DNA of 64,000 nucleotides. Source: Astragalus membranaceus. Lineage: Eukaryota > Streptophyta > Magnoliopsida > Fabales > Fabaceae. The notes below the pieces were generated by a model, which searched no databases, was not told where the DNA came from, and saw nothing but the letters and a program-made list of their open reading frames with translations. The stretch covers positions 184,435,068 to 184,499,067 of the forward strand of contig CM076846.1 in assembly GCA_039519185.1 (NCBI GenBank), given 5' to 3'. Each line of letters begins with the position of its first letter. Within the stretch, counting starts at the first letter, position 1. Positions 45,301 through 57,300 of the stretch are shown piece by piece. Position numbers and translations under genes: made by a program.

Positions 45301-48300
45301 AACCGAAAACTACTTTATGACTGCTTAGCATTACTTTGTACTGTGCTGATGTATAAGGATGACCACTGACAACCATTTTGTCATCCATTAAGTTTAGGTT
45401 TATGTATGAAAAATTATTGCCAGATTAAACTATTCTGTGGATTACATGATCACCAGTTTTGAAGTATTTTATTTTAAAATTATATAGAACATTTAGTTCT
45501 AGCGTTGTGTACAGTTTTGACCCATGGAGAATATAATTCTTCCATCCCCATTTCCTATGCAGTGAGGAGCTTGACCTAAATCTGACAGAAGCTGCGTGGG
45601 TAAGATTAATAATAGATTAATAGTTATTTTGTTTTTGTGTTTTAGCTAACCCAGATTCTTCCTGCCCTATGGACTGAAAATTATTTGTTTTCAATCTATA
45701 TGTTTGACTTCTACAGCAAGCATATGCAATAAGCCGTATATTTTAGTAGTGAGATGTCTGGTCCAGTTTTTAAATCTAAACAGTAAACAGTAAACAGTAA
45801 AGACTAATGATAATAAAAAATAATAATAATAATAATAATAATAGTAAAAAAATAAAAAAAAAAGTTATTGTCAAAAAAAGATAATAAAATAAGTTAAAAA
45901 AATAATAGTAGTGAGCCGACAAATTATGTAAGTGTAACAATATTAAACTCTTAAGTTTATAGTTTCATAGATGAAAAAAGCATTAATATAGTTCATGTTA
46001 ATACAACAAACGCAACTTTTTCCAGTTCAAGAAGGATTTCTCTTACCAGTTTAACTCAGTTTTCAGCGGCTTTGACCAGTTCTTGACTATGTTTCAGTAC
46101 AATGGGGTGACTGGGCACCAAATTGGTTGAGCATGCCAGTTTAGTCATTTTTTAAAACATTGCTTGAAGGTATTCTTTTATGAGAGTTCCTAATCATTTC
46201 AGGTGTCTATTCTTCCGCCTCTAGCTTCAATATTTGTGACAGGTATTGCATCACAGTTAGCTGACAACTTGATTTCAAGAGGAGTTGAAACCACTACGGT
46301 ATGAGAGGCACTAAAACGTAGTCATATCAAACAATTGTTTATTGTATGAATACTTATTTCGTAATGCTTATGATATTAAAACCAAATACATTTCCTTATG
46401 ATATACTCCCTCCGTTTTCATATAGCCAAAGACGACTATGCTAAATATTGCGTCCCTGCTAACTGGATGTAGACATAGTACATGTCTCAGACAACTTATA
46501 AATTATTTGAACATACATGTCTTGATTTTTATTCTTAAATTCTCTGCTGCCTGAATTTCTCTTAAATATAGGTTCGAAAGATCTGCCAATCAATTGCATT
46601 TTTATCTCCTGCATTCTGCATGACTCTTTCATCACTGGATCTAGGATTACCGCATTGGGAGATTGTGGGCCTTCTCACAAGTGGTTTAGCCCTCTCAAGC
46701 TTTGCCTTGTCAGGTACTAGATAATCTTTTAAATATACTTCGTCTGATTTGTTATTTGTTATATAATAAATAATAAATAAACAGATCATGTTTCTATTTT
46801 TGCCTTGACTGCCTATGTATTTATTTGCTTCTGCAGGACTTTATTGTACCCATCAAGACATGTCGCCGGAATATGCAAGTATACTTCTGGTATGTGTGCT
46901 TACATTTCTTATAAATTTCAATGGAAGTGCTTGTTGAGATGTGGTGTAAATAGTAGATTTATTTATATGTGTATTCGGCCCAGGCCCGTTAGGTTTTCAT
47001 ATAACATAGTCTATTTAAACTCATTAGTGATTGTATTCTTTACACAACAATATATACAGTTAATAAGACGGAACTACAGCTACTCTATAGTCGCAGACGT
47101 AGGCAAACATTGGCCGAACTGCGTGACCAATATCGTCTCTCTATTCTTCGTCTCTATTTAACATGGTATCAAAAGCCTATGATCACTGGGCCTGAAAACC
47201 TAGCCGTCGCGCCGTCACGCTATTGAACCCTAGCTGTCCCGTTGATTGTTCATCCTCAACGGCCCTAGGTGCTACGAAAGTCATACAGTCCCTTTCAGCC
47301 GCACGGCGCCACTGTTCATTCTGTACGATGGCACTTTTCATTCCGTACGGAAATCACTATTCATCCGTACGACGCGCTGTTTATCCGTACGACGCCCTGC
47401 TTATCCGTACGCAGATCACTGTTTGTCCGTACATTGTTGCTGTTGGTCCGTAAGTCGTACAGTTCAACCGTACGGTGGGTCCTGTTTGTCCATACGGCGT
47501 TACTGTTCATTCCGTACCACGCCTTTCTACTGCTCCTCTCTGCTTGTGGTTAGCCTTCCTATTATTGTTAAAAATGAGTTCAACTTCAGAAAATGACAAA
47601 AACAAATCTGAATCGACAGGTAAGAGTCTCGTGTCTTATGCTTTCTCCGGCAATCCCTCTATAACAACGGAGAAACTCGATGGTGATAATTATTTGAATT
47701 GGTCTGCCTCTGTCAAAATGTGGTTTATGGGACAAAAGCTTTTAGATCACCTCACTAAGAATTCTACAGAGATTGGTAACGATTTGCGTTAAGATTGGAA
47801 ACAAGCAGATTGTCAATTGGTCTCTCTTTTGTGGCAATCCATTGAACCCTCGTTGCTGGTCCATTATCGTTCATACACCACTTGTTATGATATTTGGCAG
47901 AAGGCTAAGAATGTTTATTCTAATGATATCCAGCGTCTCTATAGTGTTATTCATAATTTAGCCACTCTTCAGATGACAGAAGATAACATCATGACATATG
48001 CTAATAAAGCTCAGTCAGCAACAAATGAGTTCAAGCTCCTTGTGACCGACAATGACCCGAAGAAGATGCTTGAAAAATTAGATAATGTGTGTATGATCTA
48101 TGTTCTTCATGGTCTCCATCAAAAGTATGAGTCAGTACGGAGCAACATTCTTTCTGCATCAGACATTCCCTCAACAGATGATCTTATCAGGCGTCTCATA
48201 CGTCTTCCTGGATTGGAAGGAACTGGAGGGAATGGATCTCAGACTAACATAGAATCTTCTGCTCTTGTTTCTAATTTTGCAGGTCGTGGGGGACGCGATC

Positions 48301-51300
48301 GTGGTCGTGGGGGTGGTCGAGGAGGTCGTGTCGGATGACGTCCTCAGTGCACTTATTGTAAGAAACTTGGTCATACTGAAGACAAGTGTTATTCCCTTCA
48401 TGGCTTTCCAGAGAAACCAGTAAATGTGACTCAGGTTAATGATTCTGAACAAAGAAGCACTAAACAAAATGTTCTTTCTGATGAGGAGTATAAGGCATTC
48501 CTGCAGTATAAGACTTCCCAGGCTTCATCATAAGCAACAGTTGCTCATTCTGGTAATTCTACAGTCTGTTTCTCTCAATCATCACCTGTTGACTCCTGGA
48601 TTATGGACACTGGAGCTTCCGATTGCGTGGTTGGTAATCCATCTCTTTTATCCAAAATATCCCAACCTAACACCCCACATTATATTACCGTCGCCAACGG
48701 ATCAAAAATTAAAGCTAGTGGCATTGGTAAAGCCACTCCTCTTCCATCCTTACCCCTTGACAATGTTCTACTTGTTCCCAATTGCCCATTTAATTTAATT
48801 TCAGTTAGCCGTCTGACTCGAAGCCTAAAATGTTCTGTAACTTTTGATGATGATTATTTTGTTATACAGGACCGGAGTACGAAGCGGACGATTGGTACAG
48901 GATATGAGTCACATGGACTTTACTACCTCCAGCCCATCCATCCTTCATCTACAATTGCCTCCACTTCTATTACAGAGTCCCCCAGTCTTCTTCATCGTCG
49001 GTTAGGTCATCCAAGTCTCAAGAAGTTCAAAGTTATGGTTCCTCATTTGTCTCATCTGCAGTCATTAGATTGTGAGTCTTGTCAGCTTGGGAAACATGTT
49101 CGCTCCTCCTTCCCTAACAGTACTCAGTCTCAAGCTCGTTTTCCTTTTGATGTTCTTCACTCAGATGTATGGGGACCGAGTCGAGTCACTTCAGTTGTAG
49201 GACATAGATATTTTGTCACTTTTATTGATGAATTTTCTAGATGTACGTGGATCTACCTACTTAAGGATAGATCTGAACTTCTTGGTGTTTTTCAAAATTT
49301 CTTTAAGGAAATCAAAAATCAATTTGGTTGTTCTATTCGCACTTTACGCAGTGATAATGCGAAAGAATATTTTTCTACATCATTTAATTCTTTTATGGTT
49401 GAAAATGGCGTCATACATCAATCATCTTGTCCCCATACCCCACAACAAAATGGGATTGCTGAACGTAAGAACCGTCATATAATTGAAACAGCACGCACCT
49501 TACTTATTCATGCTAATGTTCCATTGAAGTTTTGGGGGGATGCTGTCCTCACTGCAGGGCACTTGATTAATAGAATGCCATCCTCTGCTATCCAGAATAG
49601 AGTTCCTCATTCCATATTGTTTCCCGATGAGCCCTTGTTCCGTATCTCTCCTCGAGTCTTCGGATCCACTTGTTTTATTCATGATCTTACTCCGGGACTT
49701 GATAAATTGTCTGCTCGTACAGTTAAGTGTGTCTTCCTTGGCTATTCAAGAGTTCAAAAAGGATATCGATGCTACTGTCCCTCCACACATCGCTTCTACA
49801 TGTCTGCTGATGTCACCTTCTTTGAGGATGCTCCCTTCTTTGCATCTCCCATTGAGTCTGAGTCTGTCTCTCAAGTATTACCTATTCCTAACATTGTCCC
49901 GGTAGTTCCTCTCCCACCCATCATTGACCAGATAGATCACCCCTCTCCTACGGAAATTCCTAGTCCTTCTAGTCCCGCCCCTTGCAAACTTATCAACGTC
50001 GTGCTCGTCTCCCTCCTGTCGACCCACCTCCTACCGAAGATCCTAGTGACTCATCTCCTGCCCCGGTTCCCTCTTCTACTCCGGATCCGCCTCCCGAGTC
50101 AGAAGACCCTCCTATTGCAGTGCGTAAAGGTACACGTTCCACCCGTAACCCTCATCCTATTTATAATTTCCTCAGCTATCACCGCTTATCACCTTCGCAT
50201 TATACATTTGTCTCTGCTATTTCTTCCATCACCATTCCTAAGTCCACGCAGGAAGCTCTTTCTCATTCAGGTTGGAGACAAGCTATGATTGATGAGATGA
50301 CAGCCTTAGAATCTAACCAGACATGGACTCTTGTGCCGCCTCCTCCTGGTAAATCTATTGTTGGGTGTCGTTGGGTATATACTGTCAAAGTTGGTCCAGA
50401 CGGGAGTATTGATCGTCTGAAAGCACGCCTCGTTGCTAAGGGCTATACTCAGGTTTTTGGCCTTGATTACAGTGATACTTTCTCACCGGTGGCTAAAATG
50501 GCTTCTGTTCGTCTATTCCTTTCTATGGCTGTAATGCGACACTGGCCATTGTATCAACTAGACATCAAGAATGCGTTTCTCCATGGAGATCTAGAAGAAG
50601 AAGTTTATCTGGAGCAACCACCTGGTTTTGTTGCTCAGGGGGAGTGTCGTGGGTATGTCTGTCGACTTCACAAAGCCTTGTATGGTCTTAAACAATCCCC
50701 TCGAGCATGGTTTGGGAGATTCAGTAGTGTTGTTCAAGAGTATGGCATGATTCGGAGTGAAGCTGACCACTCTGTCTTTTATAAGTTCTCCTCTCACAAA
50801 TGTATTTATCTGGTTGTCTATGTCGATGATATTGTCATTACAGGTAATGATCATGATGGTATTGCAGGACTTAAACAACATCTAGTCCACCACTTTCAGG
50901 TCAAAGATCTTGGAAGGTTACGTTACTTTCTTGGCATTGAGGTAGCTCATTCTAAGGCAGGGATTGCTATTTCCCAGAGAAAGTATGCTTTGGATATTTT
51001 AGAAGAAACCAAAATGCTGGATTGCAAGCCAATTGACTCTCCTATGGATCCTAATGTGAAGATCCTACCAGATCAGGGGGAGCCATTTTCAGATCCAGGA
51101 AGGTATAGGAGACTAGTTGGAAAGTTAAATTACTTGACCATGACGAGGCCAAATATTTCATATGCTGTTAGTGTGGTGAGTCAATTCCTAAATTCTCCTT
51201 GTGACAGTCATTGGGATGCCGTTGTTAGAATCATGAGGTATATCAAGGGAGCTCCTGGAAAAGGTCTTGTTTACATGGATAGAGGTGATTCAAATATTGT

Positions 51301-53290
51301 CGCTTACACAGATGCTGATTGGGCTGGTTGCCCCTTTGATAGAAGGTCCACATCTGGGTATTGTGTTCTTATTGGTGGAAATCTAATTTCATGGAAAAGT
51401 AAAAAGCAAAATGTTGTTGCCAGATCCAGTGCTGAGGCTGAATATCGGGCTATGGCGCTTACCACTCAGGAGCTCACGTGGCTGAAACATCTTCTCCAAG
51501 AGTTGCGTTTTTGTAAAATAGGCACTATGAGTCTCATCTGTGATAATCAAGCAGCCCTACATATTGCGTCCAATCCAGTCTTTCATGAGCGGACCAAACA
51601 CATTGAAGTTGATTGTCACTTTGTTCGTGAGAAGATTGTGTCCGGCGACATTGCTACATTATTTGTTGGTTCTAATGATCAATTGGCAGACATCTTCACA
51701 AAAACTCTTCGAGGACCAAGGATAACTTACATATGTGACAAGCTGGATGCCTACAATCTATACGCTCCAGCTTGAGGGGGAGTGTTGAGATGTGGTGTAA
51801 ACAGTAGATTTATTTATATGTGTATTCGGCCCAGGCCCGTTAGGTTTTCATATAGCATAGTCTATTTAAACTCATTAGTGCTTGTATTCTTTACACAACA
51901 ATATATACAGTTAATAAGACGGAACTACAGCTACTCTGTAGTCGCTGACGTAGGCAAACATTGGCCGAACTGCGTGACCAATATCATCTCTCTATTCTTC
52001 GTCTCTATTTAACTGTGCTAAGAGAGTGAAGAGGGACATATGCTGAAAACCGCATGTTTGGGTTGGACCTAATCCAACCCTACAAAACCGACTTGTAAGG
52101 TGAGGATTGCTCAAGCCTTATAAGGATTACTTAGGTCATATCTCTAGTCGATAGGGACTTCAACACGCCCCCTCACACTCAGGGTTGGACATCTGGAGTG
52201 TGGACTGACCCAATAAGAGATCTAGGATAGACTCTGATACCATGTTAAGAGAGTGAAAGAGTGACATATGCTGAAAATAGTGTATTTGAAATACACCACA
52301 AAGATCCTACAATATAAACTCTGAGAATCAATATACAATCTCTGCATTAATTATAGAAAAACTACAAAATCAAAACTACCTTAATTATCTAATATTCTGA
52401 TACTCAATATATTATTTACATAAATACACTAACATAATCAACAGGAAGGTTGCGAGAACTGAGAAGTTATTTTGGCAAAATGTACTGAAGAACATATTGC
52501 CTAGCCGCCAGTTTCAAACTGCAGCAATTTTATTTTGTTGTTTCTGCATAATCATCGTTATTTTTTAGCCCGATACACACTTTAAACAACCTTAAAGAAG
52601 GCAGCATGATTTTCCTCTCAAATTCAGAAAAGGGACACAATTAGTTTGGTATTTTTGATTCAAGAATTTCAATTTTCAGCTAGCTAATTCATGTTGAGGC
52701 CGTATGTATCACATTCTTGTCTGTAATTGACTTCTAGATGTACTGCTTCAATTCTAAGTTTGAAGAGTATCCTATTTTCCCAAATCCCGAGTTTGAAGTG
52801 TATCCCAATTTCCCAATCCCCAAAAAAAAAATTCCTTGTCGCCCAAGTTGCCCACGACTCACTCAAGATTGCCACTTAATCCTAGATTAAATCACAATCC
52901 TTTTTTCTGAGAGGTTCAAGCCATATATCAACGATTTTTTGTTAGTAAAATTACATGTAGCTTCATATAACTTTTTTAAAATCTGACCATTTTTATTCTC
53001 TACTTTCTCTCAGGGTATAACTAATACTGTTGGGGCTGTACCTGGAATTGTAGGAGTAGCCCTCACTGGTTATCTTCTTGATTTAACTCATTCATGGAGT
53101 GTAAGTTGCTTCTATTGATAAATCTTTTCTCATAATATCATGTATGTCATTCAGTATTTGATTTAAAGTTCATCTTTATACCATGTAGATTTCACTATAC
53201 GCGCCATCAATCTTCTTCTATTTAACTGGTACCGCGGTATGGTTGGCGTTCGCCAGCAGTAAGCCTCAAAATTTTTCCGAGGAAAACTGA
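39390..53290 (+). CDS. PHT4;5: Plastid anion/phosphate transporter, PHT4;5 (ANTR6)-like, with a one-base frameshift
   Basis: Fifteen coding exons: 39390-39728, 39829-39974, 41257-41356, 41808-41860, 42504-42578, 42686-42766, 42905-42966, 43401-43465, 44052-44168, 45563-45599, 46203-46298, 46572-46713, 46837-46889, 53014-53100 and 53189-53290. The product is a major facilitator protein of about 517 aa, the expected length. Residues 1 to about 60 are Ser/Thr/basic-rich, like a plastid transit peptide. Family motifs are NMDKVNLSVAIIPLS, QSSFFWGYALSQLPGGWL, GIGEGVSPSAATDLIAR, RSRAVAFVFGGLS and GITNTVGAVPGIVG. PHT4 proteins move phosphate or other anions across plastid or Golgi membranes; the PHT4;5 choice is from memory of the family. 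Intron 4 has a GC donor (AG|GCATGT). Exon 9 ends in seven T then AG; six T would keep the frame, so as written a TAG closes the frame there and everything downstream is shifted. Either the allele is broken or the base is a homopolymer sequencing error. Introns 9 and 13 hold retroelements. Confidence 0.88.
39975..41256 (+). other. Intron 2 of the transporter gene
   Basis: 1282 bp with GT-AG borders. AT-rich; no named repeat recognised. Confidence 0.6.
41861..42503 (+). other. Intron 4, GC-AG type
   Basis: The donor is GCATGT after ...GCCAG; the acceptor is TTGCAG. Using the GT four bases later would put exon 5 out of frame, while the GC donor restores ARSIPLEERSRA exactly. Confidence 0.8.
43466..44051 (+). 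other. Intron 8 of the transporter gene
   Basis: 586 bp, GT-AG, with no recognisable insertion. Confidence 0.6.
44160..44168 (+). other. Frame-breaking T run at the end of exon 9
   Basis: ACA is followed by seven T and AG before the GT donor. In the frame set by exons 1-9 this reads TTT TTT TAG. The next exon (TGAGGAGCTTGACC) continues the conserved EELDLNLTEAAW only if one base is removed. Confidence 0.85.
44584..45001 (+). mobile_element. Complete TRIM (miniature LTR retrotransposon) in intron 9
   Basis: The LTRs are 44584-44707 and 44880-45001. Both start TGTTGAAGT and end AAATTTAAGA, so the ends are not the usual TG...CA. A diverged tRNA-iMet primer site TGATATCAGAACC follows the first LTR, and a polypurine tract GAGCATGAGGGGGTG precedes the second. 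The 5-bp duplication ATTAC flanks it at 44579-44583 and 45002-45006. Total 418 bp and no coding capacity. Two short TCCACGCTTCAGNTGTCCAG repeats fill the internal part. Confidence 0.9.
45600..46202 (+). other. Intron 10 of the transporter gene
   Basis: 603 bp, GT-AG. Contains the TAA tract and no named element. Confidence 0.6.
45818..45843. repeat. (TAA)n microsatellite in intron 10
   Basis: About eight TAA units within a longer A-rich stretch (45810-45910), preceded by three AAACAGT units. Confidence 0.9.
46932..47163 (+). repeat. 5' LTR of copia-C (232 bp)
   Basis: TGTTGAGATGTGG...TATTTAACA, followed directly by the tRNA-iMet primer site. Confidence 0.93.
47574..51775 (+). pseudogene. Broken copia-C gag-pol polyprotein
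   Basis: The frame starts with ATG at 47574 (MSSTSENDKN). Gag follows, with KLDGDNYLNWSASVKMW, then a GRGGRDRGRGGGRGG run, zinc knuckle CTYCKKLGHTEDKC, protease DTGAS (about 48606), integrase (SDNAKEYF, PQQNGIAERKNRH), reverse transcriptase (YVDDIVITGN) and RNase H (ending DIFTKTL). Stops interrupt it at 47790-47792 (TAA), 48336-48338 (TGA) and 48531-48533 (TAA), and a one-base shift near 49980 moves the frame before the RT segment, which then runs intact to 51775. All other family motifs are present. Confidence 0.93.
51783..52014 (+). repeat. 3' LTR of copia-C (232 bp)
   Basis: Same length as the 5' LTR, differing at about seven sites including the terminal base. Confidence 0.93.
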
Positions 53291-53712
53291 TCCATGTATT
53301 AAGCATTCATTATTCTGAACACAGCCTAGAAATTTGAGAAAACCACATGGTAAGCTCATTTTTGACCGGGGGGTGTATTTCTGCTTGATCTACAAATCAA
53401 GATTGTTTACTTGAGTACAAAGAAATAATAGCATAGGTATACTACATTTGTATATGTAAATATTATTTTAATTTTGTAGTTTATTTCATTATAGCAGCTG
53501 TATATTTTTAATAGATGATAATGGTGGTTCACCAAAACAATGTTGTGACGTGTTGTAATGTTGGAAAATGGAAAGTCAATAATTTGTTGTTCTACTAACT
53601 TTTGATGCTTTGGTTTCAACCATACAAGACAATTTGAATTAATAATATCTTAATACTCCCATGCAATGCGATAATTTCTGTCTTTCATTTTTTAAAATTT
53701 GTCTCTAGTGTT
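53291..53712. other. 3' flank of the transporter gene
   Basis: Likely 3' UTR and terminator of the plus-strand gene. No distinct signal beyond AT-rich runs. Ends at the SINE target duplication (53700-53712). Confidence 0.4.
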
Positions 53713-53873
53713 TTTTTTTTTTTGATAAGCAAATGTTAGTGGGGGTGGGGAAATGTTAGTTTCTGGGATTGAATCCTGGACCTCCTTCTTGCAACTTTGC
53801 AATTCCTTTATGTCTCTTAGCTCGCCAACTGAGCTACCTTCCTGGGACCGTACACATGCCACTGATTGAGAGA
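53713..53873 (-). mobile_element. tRNA-derived SINE
   Basis: On the minus strand the head has A box GGTAGCTCAGTTGGCGAGC and B box GTCCAGGATTCAATCCC. A body CCCCACCCCCACTAACATTT follows, then a poly-A tail of about 14 at 53711-53724. The 13-bp repeat TGTCTCTAGTGTT lies at 53700-53712 and 53874-53886. About 25 bp between the tRNA-like head and the right flank copy a segment found again at 53906-53929. Confidence 0.82.
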
Positions 53874-53886
53874 TGTCTCTAGTGTT

Positions 53887-54303
53887 AGTTGTGAGATGTC
53901 ATGGAGACCGTACACATGCCACCGATTGATCTCTTTAGCTCTCATTTGTCAATAAGGGATCATGGAGTGTCCTTCAGTTCCCCATTTGTTGATTTTTTTT
54001 TTATTATAAAAAATAAACCCGCTTGAATAATTTATTGCATGGGAATCGCCATGAGCTTTAAGCATTAAATGCGCATGAAAAAGACTCATTACCTGTGTGA
54101 CAAGAAATTTAATGTCACTTTCACTTTATAAAATTTAAAATTGTCATAATGAACTGAATGGTACGCATTGGAAATATGCAAAACCAATCAAAATCCTAAT
54201 GCTTTGACCCTCCAAAGAAACATGAAAAACTATCATTAAGAAATTCATATTTTATCAACCACCAAGTGAAACCAATTTTTGGTTTCACTTGGGGCCATTG
54301 AGT
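53887..54303. other. Intergenic DNA between the converging genes
   Basis: The 3' sides of both genes meet here. Nothing recognisable except the short repeat shared with the SINE border. Confidence 0.4.
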
Positions 54304-57300
54304 TTAGCTGCAAGCTGAAACAACAGCATCTGGTATATGTGCAAATACAATTGAGAGGGGACCAACTGTTATTGGCCTTCTTGAGTCTACATATAGAGGA
54401 TTCAAAGGAGGAATATCACCAGCTGAATTTACAGTTAGAATGTTTCCATTTAGTAACATGATTTGGCTATGTAAGTTCCCATCCTTTGCTGTTAAATGGT
54501 ATTCTCTTCTTTCCTCGACGCGACGGTAAGGTTGCTTAGTAAATTTCAAGGCCACTTGAGCTTGAACAGTGGTGCTGTTATCCAAGTTGAGTAATAGTAA
54601 TGTGATTCCCTTCTGCAATAAGAGAGTATCAAATCAGATTTTACAAAACAATATATCTACTAGATAAGATAATCGTACTAAGAGAAATTTCACTCACAGA
54701 TTCCTTTGCACAATGTGCATAAGCTCTTATCTTCTTTGTCCCAAAGAAGGTGGTTGATAGGACACGTTCTCCCATGAGTCGATGCCAAAGAAGAGCACTG
54801 TAAGGAATAAAGCACATAACCAAAGAAATGTCATGAAATAGTATTATGATTTATGAACTTACTTCAAATGGGACCCCCTAAATAAAAGGTCTTGTTCTAT
54901 TAGAAATAGGAGCTTTGACAAAGTGGCAGGCAATTAATGAAGCAAACATCAAACACATGGGAACACAAAATCTCATATATAAGTTCAGGAAGAATGACAA
55001 TGTAATGCTGAACCGAAACAGTCTATAATTATGATGCACATTCTTCAACTGTGGAATTTAATTTTTTTGTACCTATAATAGTCTGGATTTGGTATGAAAG
55101 TAGTGGTACTCAGTAAACCATAGTTTCCTCCTACCAATGTCTGTCTGCAGTACGTTCTTGTGCCATAAGTAGCTGACATGCCAAGCTGATCCAAATACCT
55201 GTATTTCATATGATTACATCAGAGAGTGAACTCTTAGAATTTTGACTTACCACCTAACTCAACCTCACAAAACCGAACATAAGGTAGGGACCGATGTTGT
55301 GAAAACCCAAGCAGACCGAAAGTTGAATCATAGTTGGTTCAACCGGTTCGTTATATTTTTACTTTTTTCAAAAAACAAACACTTTTTTTAATACTTATTT
55401 ATTTATATTTAGTCATTCGGTTGGTTGAACCGATTGAACCATGATCTAAAAGTCTCACAGGTTTAATCTTTGGTCCAGTTCTCACAACATTGGTGAAAAC
55501 TGCCAAATCTTATAAACACCAGTTAAGCCATATCTCTAGTTAATGTGAGACTTTCAACAAAAAACAATTGTAAGGAATTCCTAGATGTATATTGACAAAA
55601 TCATGGGTAGTTACACTTACCAAAAGCTGTTGACAAATGCATCAGAGACAAGATGATGGCCACTATTGTAAGCCCCTCCTGCCTCACCAACCCATGCTTT
55701 TGCTGAGGTTGGTGAATTTTGAATTATATTTTTAAGGCTGCTGAATGTGCTAGCCTCTCCATCAAGATAAGAAGAGTCAAGAATTCTCTCAGTTATGTGG
55801 TCATCAACTCCTGTATGTATGTAAGTAGCTTTCAGCTATAATCAAATTCATGGAAATTGGAGAAACACAAGAAATTTCAACCTTTTTTGTGGAACATACC
55901 TGGTCCAAGGTTATAAATGTGGTGTGTGACCACATCTACTAATGTACCAGATTTACTTAGAAAGATCTTAAACCAATTTGCATCAAAGAAGCCTCCAGGT
56001 GCAATTACTAGTGGTTTTGGTTCAACCTCTCTATATACATTTTGAACTATGTTTCTTAAAGCTGCTACATCAGAAGCATATTGATCTGCAGCAACACTTG
56101 TTCCAACTCCATTTCCACACAATTCATTACCTGCCCATTTAAAAAAGCTCCTTATAATTGATCACCATTTTCAATTTGACTCTTTTTGTGCCAGTAGCAC
56201 ATACTCCCTCTGATGCTATTTAAAAGAAAAACTTGTGGTTTTCAATTCATCGAATAACTGATGTTCCGTCAAAAAAAAATAACTGATGTATCTGGTCTAT
56301 AATATAGACCAGATACACAAGTTATTCAACGAACTTAAAACTATAACTTTTTCTTATAAATAGGACCGGAGGGAGACTAATTTTGCATTTTGTAATGAGG
56401 GAAAGATCCACTTACCTAGTTCCCAACCATGAATAGTATACTTCTTTCCAACAGTGTAACGTATAAAAGACTCAGCATTGGTGTGATTCCAAGGTCCAAC
56501 AGAAGAACCAGGCTTTACAGATCTTCCAGCAAGAGCATTTAATCCAAATATAATCTTAGCCCTGAAATATACCTATCATTAATGTTAAACTTGTTAAAAA
56601 CACAGTTTCCAAATCAACAAGATGAATCTGTTTTGTCTTAATTCATGCAGAAACACAGTCTGAAAGACATGTAGCAACTCAAAAGGGAGAACTTATTTTT
56701 ACCCTGCTTTTTGGAAAAAGCTGTTAAGCTCATCCCACCTATGCATTGGTAAACACCCTTGAGTGAAACCAAAGATTGCTTTAGGATTCCAAATAAAAGG
56801 AGTACAAGGTTGCCGATTATCTTGAGTTCCATAAATGACCTTATCTTGCAAAGTGCCACCCAATCTAATTTTCAAGGGTGAAAAGGCTGCAGAACATTCA
56901 GAGGCAAAAATAAAACAACAGTGAATTGTCTCCACAAAAAGAGTAATGAAAACTGAAGTAAATTGCTGTGAAAATAATAGACAAGTGAACTTTCTCTTAC
57001 CTTTTACAGCGTTTAACAAAAGTTTGTTGTTGAGATCCTGCGTGAGATGAAAATTAAAAGATGTAAGTTCTCTCTTAACTTTACCAACTGTATAAGATCC
57101 CAAAGGCGTAAATGATAAGTTTGTTATATCATTCACTATAACCTCATATCATTAAATGACCAGAAAATTAAATAATTGTTCACTACAAATAATTAGTAGA
57201 TGATGACATCGTTAAAAAAAACATCATAAACGTCATTTTAAGAGATTATTTTGCAACTGGAAAAAGGAAAAGAAAATCATCATGCAGAACCAAAAAACCA

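Larger units (their letters stand above)
46932..52014 (+). mobile_element. Ty1/copia retrotransposon in intron 13 (copia-C)
   Basis: LTRs 46932-47163 and 51783-52014, 232 bp each, start TGTTGAGATG. The first ends AACA and the second AACT, a change in the last base. TSD GTGCT is at 46927-46931 and 52015-52019. The primer site TGGTATCAAAAGC directly follows the first LTR (47164-47176), and a polypurine tract GAGGGGGAG (51774-51782) precedes the second. The LTRs differ at about seven positions by eye. Same strand as the host gene, so its LTR signals could affect splicing or polyadenylation of the transporter transcript (inference). The polyprotein is broken. Confidence 0.95.
46928..52443 (-). 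mobile_element. TRIM with two unlike LTRs, split by copia-C, in intron 13
   Basis: The TSD GGAAG lies at 46923-46927 and 52444-52448. On the minus strand: 5' LTR 52443-52240 (204 bp, TGTTGATTATG...CTTAACA), primer site TGGTATCAGAGT, a spacer of about 65 bp, a polypurine tract GTGAGGGGGCG, and a 3' LTR of about 150 bp starting TGTTGAAGTCC at 52165 and ending CTTAGCA. Copia-C sits in the last few bases of that LTR (46928-46931, then 52020 onward). The two LTRs share their ends (TTTTCAGCATATGTC...CTCTCTTA) but have unrelated U3 parts; the 3' one matches the TRIM family at 44584-45001. Confidence 0.75.

Noticed and set aside
46837..47161. 118-codon plus-strand frame at 46805-47161
   Set aside because: It overlaps exon 13 of the transporter in a wrong frame and continues through the copia-C LTR.
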